17,219 nt of DNA from Acidobacteriota bacterium (lineage in GTDB: Bacteria; Acidobacteriota; HRBIN11). Below the pieces are notes generated by a model. That model was not told where the DNA came from. It did no database searches and saw nothing but the letters and a program-made list of their open reading frames with translations. Position 1 is the stretch's first letter, and the number at the start of each line of letters is the position of its first letter. The DNA lies in assembly GCA_030550225.1 (NCBI GenBank), contig JAUQPV010000026.1, forward strand, positions 1 to 17,219, in the 5' to 3' direction. This document shows positions 7,266-14,449 of the stretch, piece after piece. A program made the translations under genes and the position numbers.

Positions 7266-7395
7266 GGTCGGACCTCCCTGGACGAGGAGTGAACCGCGAG
7301 CGGCAAATCGGGAATCCTACCATCCCCGTTCGCGATTCGCTACTATGCGTCATCCGCTGTCAGACATGGACTGCTTTGTTGCGATTTCACATAGC

Positions 7396-7665
7396 CGTTC
7401 GAGCCGTGGGAATCCGGATGGATTTGGCTTTTCCGACCTTTCGAGGAGGACGATTTTTCAGGCTCCGGCAGATAGGCCGTTCGGCAGTCGGGCAGATGGC
7501 TGAAAAAGCCCTGGGGCGTTCCTTTCCCATCCAGGGCTCTATCGGCCTATTTGTCGACCTGCCCATCTGCCTTACTGCCCTATTGCCCTCCTGCAAAAGA
7601 CCTGGACCTTGACCTGTCTCGGAAATGGTCCATACTTTTCTAATGGGTTCCCATTCGTTCAACCC
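7396..7665. repeat. Mosaic inverted-repeat element with 8-bp tandem arms
   Basis: Fills most of the 493-bp gap 7266-7758. The head motif (7396-7444, copy B) is followed by left-arm octamers GGCAGATA GGCCGTTC GGCAGTCG GGCAGATG (7467-7498). A central 8-bp stem comes next, AGCCCTGG (7507-7514) with CCAGGGCT (7531-7538). Then come right-arm octamers in reverse complement: ATCGGCCT ATTTGTCG ACCTGCCC ATCTGCCT TACTGCCC TATTGCCC (7541-7588). A weak inverted head-like sequence lies at about 7616-7665 (GGAAATGGTCC, GGGTTCCCAT). The rest of the gap holds nothing recognisable beyond the upstream regions of the two flanking genes. Confidence 0.65.
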
Positions 7666-7758
7666 TTTATCCCGGACGGACCGGGAAGACAAGCCCTGAA
7701 GGGCTGTGGAGCAAATCCCTCATGGCCTCACTTCACGGACGGCGAGGGGAGAATGCCT

Positions 7759-8223
7759 ATGAATGCCCGCCCTACGGTCGAACTCCTCTTCGATTTTGGT
7801 CACCGGCAGTGGACCGGCCGTTTATTCCTCCCCGATACGGTCGGTGAGATCGTGACCCTGGAGGACGTCCTTACGCCTCTCAATGACGACCGGGAGTTCT
7901 TGCCGGTCGCGACGGCCGACCCGCCCTTTGTCTGGATCGTCAACAAACAGGCGCTCTGCCGGGCCCGTTGGAGCTTTGACAGTATCGCCGACCTGGAAAA
8001 ACACACGCCCTGGGACCGTCGGGAGCGGGTCCGCATGGAGCTATATCCCGAGACGTCCCTGGCCGGTTACCTCGTCGTCGTTTACCAGCGGGAGAGTTTT
8101 TCCCGGGTCCAGGATTTCCTGAACATGCCTCATCGTTTCATTCCTGTCATCGATCAAAATCAACCATGGGTCTGGTTCATCAATAAGCGTCATGTCATAC
8201 GCATCGGCCATGTGCACGATTAG
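7759..8223 (+). CDS. Unrecognised soluble protein with two related halves
   Basis: A 154-residue protein with no signal peptide or membrane helix. I do not recognise a named family with certainty. It is internally duplicated: unit 1 (about 7-71) and unit 2 (about 91-152) share a pattern of a short beta-rich start, GRLFLP/GYLVVV, then DVLTPLNDDREFLPV against DFLNMPHRFIPV, then PPFVWIVNKQALCRARW against QPWVWFINKRHVIRIGH. The repeated core is [D-hydrophobic-LN-x-F-hydrophobic-PV ... VW-hydrophobic-NK-xx-hydrophobic-x-R]. Similar small 'LN...F.P..INK..I' domains occur in uncharacterised proteins of delta-proteobacteria and relatives, possibly DUF6812-like; that link is from memory and unverified. 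GAGGGGAG (7744-7751) fits ATG 7759 best; ATG 7753 is too close, and an earlier in-frame start at 7609 would read through repeat DNA. Probably monocistronic. Confidence 0.75.
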   Translation: MNARPTVELLFDFGHRQWTGRLFLPDTVGEIVTLEDVLTPLNDDREFLPVATADPPFVWIVNKQALCRARWSFDSIADLEKHTPWDRRERVRMELYPETSLAGYLVVVYQRESFSRVQDFLNMPHRFIPVIDQNQPWVWFINKRHVIRIGHVHD

Positions 8224-8228
8224 AGAGC

Positions 8229-8460
8229 CGTTCGGTTCGTGAAAACCCGCATGGATTCGGCTTTTCCGACCCTTCGAAAAATCGGTGCTCGGTGCTGGGT
8301 GTTGGGTGCTGGGTGTTGGGTTCTTGAAAAAGGGACCTAACACCTAACACCGAGCACCCAGCACCCAGTACCCAACACCAAACACCCATTCTGTCTGAAA
8401 AACCGTGCTTCCCGGGCGATGGAAAAGGCCGTCCCGACGCCATTCTCGCGGGCCGAAGGG
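8229..8460. repeat. Complete mosaic palindrome: inverted heads with 7-bp tandem arms
   Basis: Main content of the 378-bp gap 8224-8601. A plus-strand head (copy C, from 8229) leads into heptamers GGTGCTC GGTGCTG GGTGTTG GGTGCTG GGTGTTG (8284-8318). After a short A-rich loop (TTCTTGAAAAAGGG) come the complementary heptamers ACCTAAC ACCTAAC ACCGAGC ACCCAGC ACCCAGT ACCCAAC ACCAAAC (8335-8383). A head copy in reverse orientation (copy E, 8407-8460) closes the element. The arms would form one long imperfect hairpin. Same architecture as 7396-7665, but with a different repeat length and sequence in the arms. Confidence 0.75.
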
Positions 8461-8548
8461 CTCTGTTAGATATGGGTGGGAAAGTAAGGACCCTGCCCGG
8501 ATCGGGAAGGAGTCCCTCCAAGGCTTCCTCCTAATCCCTATTTCCCCG

Positions 8549-8588
8549 TCTGCCCACCTGCCCATCTGCCCATCTGCCGAATTGCCCA
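8549..8588 (+). repeat. Five tandem octamers abutting a ribosome binding site
   Basis: TCTGCCCA CCTGCCCA TCTGCCCA TCTGCCGA ATTGCCCA, directly followed by GAGGAAGG, the ribosome site of the TPR gene starting at 8602. The octamers match the right-arm octamers at 7557-7588, but here no complementary left arm is present. Being a direct repeat in a 5' leader, it may vary in copy number between strains. Confidence 0.75.
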
Positions 8589-8601
8589 GAGGAAGGTACG
8601 C

Positions 8602-9270
8602 ATGTCGACACGAGCCGCGTGGGCTTTGATCGTCGCCAGTTTAGCGTTCGGCTTTGTCCTCGGATGGGTCATCGCCGGGGGGCGTCAGCGAGTCGACCGT
8701 CCCTCGCCGGGCGAGATGAGTCAGCAGATGGCACCGGGGATGGCCAATGCCCCGGGTCGTGGGGCGACTTCGCCGGGGATGCCGGAATTGCCGCCGGACC
8801 ATCCGCCGATCGACAAAGACTGGGCGCGCGACCCCGAGTGGCAGAAGGAACTCCAGGCGCAATTGAACCGAGTGCAACAAGACCCGAAGGATTGGCAGGC
8901 CTGGCGGGTCCTGGCCCGTTTGTACACGGTCGCCCAGCAGGTGGATAAGGCTCAGGAAGCTTACGGGAAGGTCATGGAAATCCGGCCGGATGACCCGGAC
9001 GTGTATGCCGAGGTCGGCCTGTTTTACCTGAACGGCGGTCGCTTCGAGGAGGCCGAGCGCATGGCCGACCGGGCCCTCCAGTTGGCGCCGGACCACGCCG
9101 ACGCTCTTTTCCTGAAGGGGTCTGTCCTTGGGATGTACCGCAAAGACCGGGCCGCCGCCGCCCGGGTATGGGAACAGCTTCTTCAGAAACACCCCCAATA
9201 CCCGATGGCCGACTTCGTCCGCCAGATGATCGAGCAGATGAAGCGCCCGGCGGAGCGGACTCCATCTTAA
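8602..9270 (+). CDS. Membrane-anchored TPR protein (CcmI/NrfG-like C-terminal half)
   Basis: A 222-residue protein with one N-terminal membrane helix (about 7-26, ALIVASLAFGFVLGWVIAGG) and a Met/Pro/Gly-rich linker (39-70), followed by three tetratricopeptide repeats: about 97-130 (WQAWRVLARLY... KAQEAYGKVMEIRP), 131-164 (VYAEVGLFYLNGGRFEEAERMADRALQLAP) and 165-199 (ALFLKGSVLGMYRKDRAAAARVWEQLLQKHP). The layout resembles the periplasmic TPR part of the cytochrome c maturation proteins CcmI/CycH/NrfG. No other ccm gene is present, so I infer only a periplasmic protein-protein scaffold. AGGAAGG lies just before the ATG. It is 24 bp upstream of the small YHS-like gene, which is probably co-transcribed. 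Confidence 0.8.
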   Translation: MSTRAAWALIVASLAFGFVLGWVIAGGRQRVDRPSPGEMSQQMAPGMANAPGRGATSPGMPELPPDHPPIDKDWARDPEWQKELQAQLNRVQQDPKDWQAWRVLARLYTVAQQVDKAQEAYGKVMEIRPDDPDVYAEVGLFYLNGGRFEEAERMADRALQLAPDHADALFLKGSVLGMYRKDRAAAARVWEQLLQKHPQYPMADFVRQMIEQMKRPAERTPS

Positions 9271-9294
9271 CGACTCGACCCGGTCCCGAGCCCG

Positions 9295-9576
9295 ATGTGG
9301 AGCTGGCTCGCACGCGTCGTCCGTTGGCTGTTTTGGGTCCTCGTAGCGATCCTCGTGTGGCGATGGATTCGTGAATGGGTGCGGTCGCCCCGGGAGGCCG
9401 CTCGGCGGGCTCCCCGGCCGCCCGATGTACTCGTCCAAGATCCCATGTGCGGGACGTACGTCCCTCGCTCTCGAGCCGTCCAGGCCGCCGGTCCGACGGG
9501 AACCCTCTATTTTTGTAGCCGCCAGTGTGCGGACCGCTATATTCGTGAGCGACACTCGGCCTCTCGGCGCTCGTGA
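9295..9576 (+). CDS. Small membrane protein with YHS/PP0621-like metal-binding Cys motif
   Basis: A 93-residue protein. A strongly hydrophobic Trp-rich helix (about 8-24) is followed by a basic stretch (REWVRSPREAARRAPR), which by the positive-inside rule puts the C-terminus in the cytoplasm. It ends in a compact Cys motif: DPMCGTYVPRSRAV, then GTLYFCSRQCADRY (C52, C74, C78). This matches the pattern of YHS-type and PP0621-like domains, thought to bind metal ions and often found with membrane or metal-handling proteins. The ribosome site is weak, suggesting translation coupled to the TPR gene 24 bp upstream. The TPR part would lie on the opposite side of the membrane, so a direct partnership is not obvious. 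The function is unknown. Confidence 0.75.
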   Translation: MWSWLARVVRWLFWVLVAILVWRWIREWVRSPREAARRAPRPPDVLVQDPMCGTYVPRSRAVQAAGPTGTLYFCSRQCADRYIRERHSASRRS

Positions 9577-9633
9577 AGTCGGCCGACCGACGAGCGCCGG
9601 GGCGCACCGACACCCTTCATCGGTCAAGGGGGA

Positions 9634-9894
9634 TCAGTCGTCCTTACCCGCTCCGGATCCGGAGGCGCCGGACTCCGATGGACCGGTGTCGGTCGATCGG
9701 CCTGAAGTAGTGCCCTTGCGAGCGTAGTCGGTGACATACCAGCCGGTCCCCTTAAACTGTAGGCCCGGCGGGAACAAGACCTTCTCCAGGGGTCCCCCAC
9801 ACCGTTCACAGGTCGTCAGGGGCGGGTCGGAAAATCGCTGTAAGCGTTCGACTTCATGGCCACAGCTATCGCATCGGTACACGTACAGCGGCAT
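9634..9894 (-). CDS. FmdB-family zinc-ribbon protein
   Basis: An 86-residue soluble protein with the classic FmdB/CxxC-CxxC pattern: MPLYVYRCDSCGHEVE, then TTCERCGGPLEKVLFP and GLQFKGTGWYVTDYA. C8, C11, C29 and C32 form a four-Cys zinc ribbon. The C-terminal tail is Ser/Gly/Thr-rich and disordered, as usual in the family. FmdB proteins are widespread small putative regulators without a firmly known role. AGGAGG precedes the ATG on the minus strand. It follows the flippase-like gene by 66 bp and is probably its operon partner. It converges with the small YHS-like gene; the 57 bp between them show nothing distinct. Confidence 0.9.
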   Translation of the reverse strand: MPLYVYRCDSCGHEVERLQRFSDPPLTTCERCGGPLEKVLFPPGLQFKGTGWYVTDYARKGTTSGRSTDTGPSESGASGSGAGKDD

Positions 9895-9960
9895 GGTCCT
9901 ACCTCCTGGGCAGAAGGTTTGTTCAAGCTTTGTGCGACGTCACGTCGCCCCGCGATCCCC

Positions 9961-10989
9961 TCACTCCATCACGCCGTCTCTCTTCTCGGGCACCTCGAGG
10001 GCCCAGGGACGGATGTGGTTGGCGTCCGCCGTCGGGAGGGTCTCTGCTGACGGATAGGACCCCAGGGCCATCGGTAGGCCCAGCGTGTTGAACAACATCC
10101 CCATCACGGACGCCACCAGGGAAACGATGAAGCCCTGCTCCGACAGCATCCCAAAGAAGGGCGCGACCTGAAAAAATACGGCCTCTCGAAGGCCCAGGCC
10201 CCACAGACTGATGGGGACCAAGCTGGCGACCTGCACCAGCGGGACCAGTACGGCAAACCCGAGAAACGACGTCGGTACCTGGAAGGCCTGACCGATCAGC
10301 CAATAGTATAGGACCACGTCCAGTTGAATGACGATCGACCAGGCCAGGGCCCGGAGCATCGTAAGCCGGTTCCGTCGGTACGTCCTGAGGGCATCGTGGA
10401 CCGTCTGAAGTTTCCGAAACAGACGGTCCCACGGCGCATGGCGCCGCAGACGTTGCCCCAACTTGTAGACGGCCGCATAGCCGACGACGGGGAGTCCCAC
10501 GGAGGCCAGCGAAAGGAGAAAGACCGGCACGATGACAGGGCCAATGGCGGAAAAGAGACCCAGGCCCAACAGCAGGAGCATGGCGACGAGACCCATCCAT
10601 CGCTCGACGATGACCGTCGTCGCCGTGACGCCCAGACGCCGGGTCCATTGACTGACCTGATGGATTCGGACGATGTCCCCCCCAATGGCCGTCGGCAGGA
10701 ACGTGTTGTAAAAGGCGCCTTTCATCAAGGCCCATAGGGCCGCCGACCAGGGAAGCGAAATCGCCAGCGCCTGGAGTAAGAGTCGCCATCGAAGGACGCT
10801 CAGGCCCATCCCGATAAAGTGGGTCCCGAAGGCCAGGACTAACCACGTCGGCCGTCCCGAGTGGACTACGCTCCAAAAATGGCCCCAGTCCATCCGGTAG
10901 AACAGCCAGGTAATCAGGACGGACGTGACCCCCAACCGCAGGAGGAGCTTGCCCATCGCGCGCATCGGTCGCGAGGTCTTTGGCCTCAT
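9961..10989 (-). CDS. Flippase-like membrane protein (LPG-synthase TM / UPF0104 family)
   Basis: A 342-residue integral membrane protein with about eight helices. It carries the two diagnostic stretches of the lysylphosphatidylglycerol-synthase transmembrane (AglD2/GlaD-like) family: FYNTFLPTAIGGDIVRIHQ near residue 95 and LVPISLWGLGLREAVFF near residue 255. The family flips or helps transfer lipid-linked substrates; no catalytic LPG-synthase domain is attached here, and the substrate is unknown. The start at 10989 gives a basic N-terminus before the first helix; in-frame ATGs at 10965 and 10956 are also possible because no strong ribosome site is seen. The C-terminal tail (about the last 30 residues) is polar. 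It lies upstream of the FmdB-like gene on the same strand. Confidence 0.82.
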   Translation of the reverse strand: MRPKTSRPMRAMGKLLLRLGVTSVLITWLFYRMDWGHFWSVVHSGRPTWLVLAFGTHFIGMGLSVLRWRLLLQALAISLPWSAALWALMKGAFYNTFLPTAIGGDIVRIHQVSQWTRRLGVTATTVIVERWMGLVAMLLLLGLGLFSAIGPVIVPVFLLSLASVGLPVVGYAAVYKLGQRLRRHAPWDRLFRKLQTVHDALRTYRRNRLTMLRALAWSIVIQLDVVLYYWLIGQAFQVPTSFLGFAVLVPLVQVASLVPISLWGLGLREAVFFQVAPFFGMLSEQGFIVSLVASVMGMLFNTLGLPMALGSYPSAETLPTADANHIRPWALEVPEKRDGVME

Positions 10990-11040
10990 ACCCGAGCCAT
11001 CCCCGAGGGTCCAGACACCCCTCCCCGCCGCGACTCGAGC

Positions 11041-11170
11041 GTTCGGGAATTCGGCAGACCGGCCCTCGGCTTATCTGCTACCTACCTATCGGTTTATCCA
11101 CTCAATACTCCAAAAATCCTCCTCTCCGAGGGACTGAAGAGATCCAATCGGGATTTTCATGAGCCGAACG
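11041..11170. repeat. Degenerate mosaic repeat element
   Basis: Occupies much of the 309-bp gap 10990-11298. GGAATTCGGCAGACCGGCC (11044-11062) is followed by octamer-like units ATCTGCTA CCTACCTA TCGGTTTA TCCACTCA ATACTCCA (11073-11112), then a minus-strand head copy (D, 11130-11170) whose reverse complement reads CGTTCGG, CATGAAAATCCCGAT, TGGAT. It is more worn than the elements at 7396 and 8229. Nothing else is recognised in this gap; 11171-11298 is featureless to me. Confidence 0.5.
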
Positions 11171-11298
11171 ACCCTATGATTCCATACTGCTGAATTCCCA
11201 TTATGAGGGGGCGCCGGACTGGAACAGCCTGATCATAGTCCTTTCGTCCTGACCTGTCACCTGGCCGGTCGCCCCCTCTGCCTCCGGGGAGCGCGGTC

Positions 11299-13713
11299 CT
11301 ACCAGGTGGCCCGCAGACTCAGTAGGACTTTCCGTTTCGGCAAGTACTGGGCTGGGTTAAAAGCCGTCGCCGTCGTGATAGGCACCCGCCGGTTCGTGAG
11401 GTTTTCTCCGCTGAGGGTCAGCCAAAGGTCGGGTCTCGAGCGAAAGCGCACGGCGACCTGTCCGTTGAGATACAGGTACGAGGGCATCCGGTCAGTCGTC
11501 GGAGACATCGGCATCGCGTGGGGCGCCCCGTGATCCTCATGCCCGGCTTCGGCGTGCTCGTGAACCGGCAGGCCGCTGGCCCAGGTCCCCGACAGGGACG
11601 CCCGAAGCCACGGCCGCGGGGCCGCCGTGATGATACCCGTGACCGTATGGCGTTGGTCCATCGGAGCGGGGAACTTGCCGGTCTCGAAGGGGCTTTCCAT
11701 GGACCGAGCCCCGAAGCCGCCTGTCACGGGCCCATAGAAGTCGTGCCACGCCAGCGTGTAGTTCAAGATGAGGCTCACCGGGACGGACCGGCTTTCGAAA
11801 CGGACTTGCGTCTCTATGCCCCGGACCCGCTCGGCCCGGAAGTTTACGTAAGGGAACCACTCGAGGGTGAAGTCCCCGACCGTCAACTCGTTCACCGTGT
11901 GGTACACGTTCCGACCGTACCGGTAAAAGCCGGCCGTTTGAAACGTCCAGGCTTCCCGGGTCCATCGGAATCCGACCTCCCAAGCATCGGCCACTAAGGG
12001 CCGCACGGGCGCCGAGTCGTGCGTGACCGAACTCAGCAGGTAGTTCTCGACCGGCGGCGACCACACCAGGCGACCATAACTGAGCAGGACCGAATAGGGA
12101 CCGTCAGATGGGCCCAGGGTCACATTCAGCCGCGGCGACACGTGGCTTGCTGACTCCAGCGTCTGGACGCGATCCCACCGCAGACCGACATTCCCTCGGA
12201 CCCACCGGGCAAGGGCCCAGTGCTGCTCGACAAACAAGCCCACCAGCCACCCGTCGTCCCGCGCATCTAACATCGGCGAAAGCATCGGCTCGTGGCTTTC
12301 ATCCGTGTGGAGGCTTCTCCAATCGGACGGCCGCAGAAGTGTCATCATGTGATGGTCGTGAGTCGCCTCGGCCCGGAGGTCCAACGCTTCGTCCCAGGTC
12401 AGACGCCGGAGCTGGACGCCGCCTCGAAGGGTCCATTCGGGCCGCCACGTATAGCTGACGACTCCGTCCAGGTGGCCGACCCCGTCCCGGCGACGGCCTC
12501 GCCCCCAGAGGTGCTGACCGTCGTGAAGGGCCTCCAGTCGCTGGGTCTGGAGGGACCACCCCGTGCGAATCGACACCTGCCAGCGGTCCCCGACATAGTC
12601 CGTCTCGAAGAGACCGCTGACCTCCGTCAGACGGCTTTCTTGTTCCATCCGTTCGGGCGCCGCCGGGTCGAAGGGGATTTGAAAACGGCCTCCGTTGAAC
12701 ATGAGGGTCAGCGCCGACAGCCATCGGTCGTCCCATCGGTAGTCCCCACGGACAAAGAGCCGCAAGGCCCGACCCCGGTCATGAGTGACCTCCAGGGCCC
12801 GGGGCTGAAAGTACTCGTCGCTTTGAAGACCGGACAGGTTCGCATAGAGGCCCCACCGAGCACCGCCCGTCCCCAGGGCGAATCGGCCCAACCAGGTGCC
12901 CGGCAAGCCGCCGCCGACTTCGACCTGGCCCGTCGTGCCCTGCACGCCGAGGCCGCTCCGGGGGACGGCGTCCATCACGCCCATAAAGCGCCATCCGTAT
13001 TCGGCCGCATAGCCGCCAGTCCGCAATTGAATCCAGCGGAACACGCTGGGGTCTGGACCGAGCCCAAAGATAGGGATCATCGTCCACAGCGTGGTCGTCC
13101 CGTTCATGTTGTAGCCGATGGCTGTCTCGGCACCCCGGATGTGGGCGATGTCATTGTGAGATCGAACGACACCCGGCGATGTCTCGGCTAAAAGGTCTTG
13201 AAGTTGCCAGCGGCGGCTCACAGCCACGTCCCCCATCAGGTTCGAGGAAAGGGCATAGGCCGTCGCGGCTGACTGAAGCTGTTCCCGGCCCTGGGGGATC
13301 CGGACCACGATAGTCCCTTCAGCCCGGGGAAACATCTCGTGGGGGATCCGGACGACGACGGTCGCCCGTTCGTTCGGTCGGACCAAGACTTCTCCAGACC
13401 CGACGAATCGGTCCAGATAGGCGACCTCGACCCGATACCGGCCGGCTGGAAGTAGGGCGTACCAGGTCCCGGCTTCCAGAAGGGTCGGGGCGGGCAAAGT
13501 CGGCCCGTCGGGTTCCACGGACCGAACCCGGACGGTTACGTCCTGAAGGGGCGGCTCGACCCGCACGAAGAGCTCACCCCACTGGGCCGCCCTGACGGAC
13601 TGGACGCCCATCGTTAGTATCAAGAGGGTGCCTATGAACACGAAGGGGCCCGTTCGGAATGCCCCATTAAGGGTAGAGACCTGTATCCATCCATCGATCG
13701 ACCGAGGGTTCAT
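11299..13713 (-). CDS. TonB-dependent outer-membrane receptor with His/Met-rich segments
   Basis: An 804-residue outer-membrane protein for energy-dependent uptake. A signal peptide (about 1-42, ending VQSVRAAQ) is followed by a carboxypeptidase-regulatory-like beta-sandwich (about 45-122; LLPAGRYRVEVAYL), a plug (about 155-260; QLQDLLAETSPGVV, HIRGAETAIGYNMNG, LRTGGYAAEYG), and a long beta-barrel of aromatic strands ending in a typical C-terminal strand (RKVLLSLRATW). Putative loops are rich in His and Met: HDHHMM (452-457), HTDESHEPM (469-477), and 718-735 (HEH...HEDH...H.MPM). This suggests a metal or metal-chelate ligand, e.g. copper, zinc, nickel or a lanthanophore; the ligand is inference. 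No clear TonB box is seen. The start at 13713 has GGGGAGG upstream; an ATG at 13749 lacks this. Downstream of the Cys-rich exported protein. Confidence 0.9.
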   Translation of the reverse strand: MNPRSIDGWIQVSTLNGAFRTGPFVFIGTLLILTMGVQSVRAAQWGELFVRVEPPLQDVTVRVRSVEPDGPTLPAPTLLEAGTWYALLPAGRYRVEVAYLDRFVGSGEVLVRPNERATVVVRIPHEMFPRAEGTIVVRIPQGREQLQSAATAYALSSNLMGDVAVSRRWQLQDLLAETSPGVVRSHNDIAHIRGAETAIGYNMNGTTTLWTMIPIFGLGPDPSVFRWIQLRTGGYAAEYGWRFMGVMDAVPRSGLGVQGTTGQVEVGGGLPGTWLGRFALGTGGARWGLYANLSGLQSDEYFQPRALEVTHDRGRALRLFVRGDYRWDDRWLSALTLMFNGGRFQIPFDPAAPERMEQESRLTEVSGLFETDYVGDRWQVSIRTGWSLQTQRLEALHDGQHLWGRGRRRDGVGHLDGVVSYTWRPEWTLRGGVQLRRLTWDEALDLRAEATHDHHMMTLLRPSDWRSLHTDESHEPMLSPMLDARDDGWLVGLFVEQHWALARWVRGNVGLRWDRVQTLESASHVSPRLNVTLGPSDGPYSVLLSYGRLVWSPPVENYLLSSVTHDSAPVRPLVADAWEVGFRWTREAWTFQTAGFYRYGRNVYHTVNELTVGDFTLEWFPYVNFRAERVRGIETQVRFESRSVPVSLILNYTLAWHDFYGPVTGGFGARSMESPFETGKFPAPMDQRHTVTGIITAAPRPWLRASLSGTWASGLPVHEHAEAGHEDHGAPHAMPMSPTTDRMPSYLYLNGQVAVRFRSRPDLWLTLSGENLTNRRVPITTATAFNPAQYLPKRKVLLSLRATW

Positions 13714-13745
13714 GCGCGACCTCCCCAGACGATAAAGGACAAGTT

Positions 13746-13860
13746 CCATAGAACTCGTCTCAAAATCCTCTCCCCGGGAGAATTCATTTCAGAAACCCTC
13801 TCTCTGTGGGAAAGGGTCGGGTGAGGGCCGGAATCCGGGCCCTTGGAGACGAGTTCATGG
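13746..13860. repeat. MITE-like element with terminal inverted repeats
   Basis: GAACTCGTCTC (13751-13761) and GAGACGAGTTC (13846-13856) are perfect 11-bp inverted repeats. With CCAT/ATGG just outside they extend to about 15 bp with a one-base gap. Inside are CTCTCCCCGGGAG and CCCTCTCTCTGTGGGAAAGGG followed by GGTGAGGG, like GA-rich repeats common in many genomes. The ~115-bp size, absence of coding and position 33 bp upstream of the receptor start fit a miniature mobile or repeat element. Confidence 0.55.
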
Positions 13861-13870
13861 ACAGATAGAC

Positions 13871-13953
13871 GGCGCCTACGATAAGGCGCCCCACGTATGA
13901 AGACCTGACGCCGCGACCCGCCGGGTTCCAAGACGGGACACCCAAAGCGTCAG
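13871..13953 (-). promoter_or_regulatory. Foldable leader segment upstream of the TonB receptor
   Basis: Two independent stems lie in the gap between the Cys-rich gene and the receptor. GGCGCCT-ACGATA-AGGCGCC (13871-13890) is a 7-bp hairpin. CTGACGC (13905-13911) pairs with GCGTCAG (13947-13953), enclosing a second small stem ACCCG-C-CGGGT. Together they could form a structured mRNA leader. I could not match it to the cobalamin, TPP or NiCo riboswitch consensus. Confidence 0.3.
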
Positions 13954-13980
13954 GATCGACCGAACGTGAGGGATTCTGGA

Positions 13981-14355
13981 TCAAGCCGATGTCCGGGGAG
14001 GCGGCTCGGGTAAGTCGGGTGGGCTTTCAAATCGGGATAAGAAGGTGCCTATCCCGCTTTCGAAAGCGGCAGGGGGCTCAGGTGTCCAGGAAAGAGAAGA
14101 AGGCTCGACCCAAAGGGTCAGGTAGGCCAGCCCGGCCTCGGGATAGCCCCTCCATCGACAGGTTTCCAGACGGGGAACCGAGGAAGTCGGGTGACAACAG
14201 CAGACACCATCGCTACAACCGCAGGTGTGGGCCGGTGTCCCATAGATGGCCATCCCCAAGAGGAAGACTCGCAAGGCGATCCCGACGGCCAAGAGGACCG
14301 CCGTCCCGCGCATCCACAACCGCCCTACCTTCCGACGGCACCGTCGATCTTGCAT
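13981..14355 (-). CDS. Small exported Cys-rich protein
   Basis: Up to 124 residues; not a family I recognise. One hydrophobic helix (about 17-38, TAVLLAVGIALRVFLLGMAIYG) acts as signal or anchor and is followed at once by a dense Cys/His cluster, HTCGCSDGVCCCH, and one more Cys (LETC). The rest is Pro/Ser/Glu-rich and probably unstructured (PPDLPEPPP at the end). The cluster looks like a metal or redox centre exposed outside the membrane. It lies just upstream of the His/Met-rich TonB receptor on the same strand, so a shared metal-handling role is plausible but inferred. Start: ATG 14355 has GGAG eight bases upstream; an in-frame ATG at 14313, with AAGGTAGG upstream, gives a tidier signal peptide of about 110 residues total. 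Confidence 0.6.
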   Translation of the reverse strand: MQDRRCRRKVGRLWMRGTAVLLAVGIALRVFLLGMAIYGTPAHTCGCSDGVCCCHPTSSVPRLETCRWRGYPEAGLAYLTLWVEPSSLSWTPEPPAAFESGIGTFLSRFESPPDLPEPPPRTSA

Positions 14356-14449
14356 CCGACGACTCCAGAGTCATGCATGTTATCCTACCGATTGGGGGGC
14401 TTTCCGTCAAGCTGGGGCCTTGGGATCGTGACAAGAAAGTCGGTTCGGT

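Noticed and set aside
7609..7758. Earlier in-frame start (50 extra codons) for the two-half protein
   Set aside because: The added part translates the repeat element and has no ribosome site; ATG 7759 has GAGGGGAG at the right distance.
8284..8383. CRISPR array, suggested by regular short repeats
   Set aside because: Units are only 7 bp, contiguous and without spacers, and they invert half way; no cas gene is nearby.
8641..9627. 328-codon minus-strand open frame opposite the TPR and YHS-like genes
   Set aside because: Both plus-strand genes have clear domains and start sites; the antisense translation has none.
13746..13953. Cobalamin riboswitch before the TonB receptor
   Set aside because: The B12-box consensus and the characteristic conserved core are not present on the minus strand.
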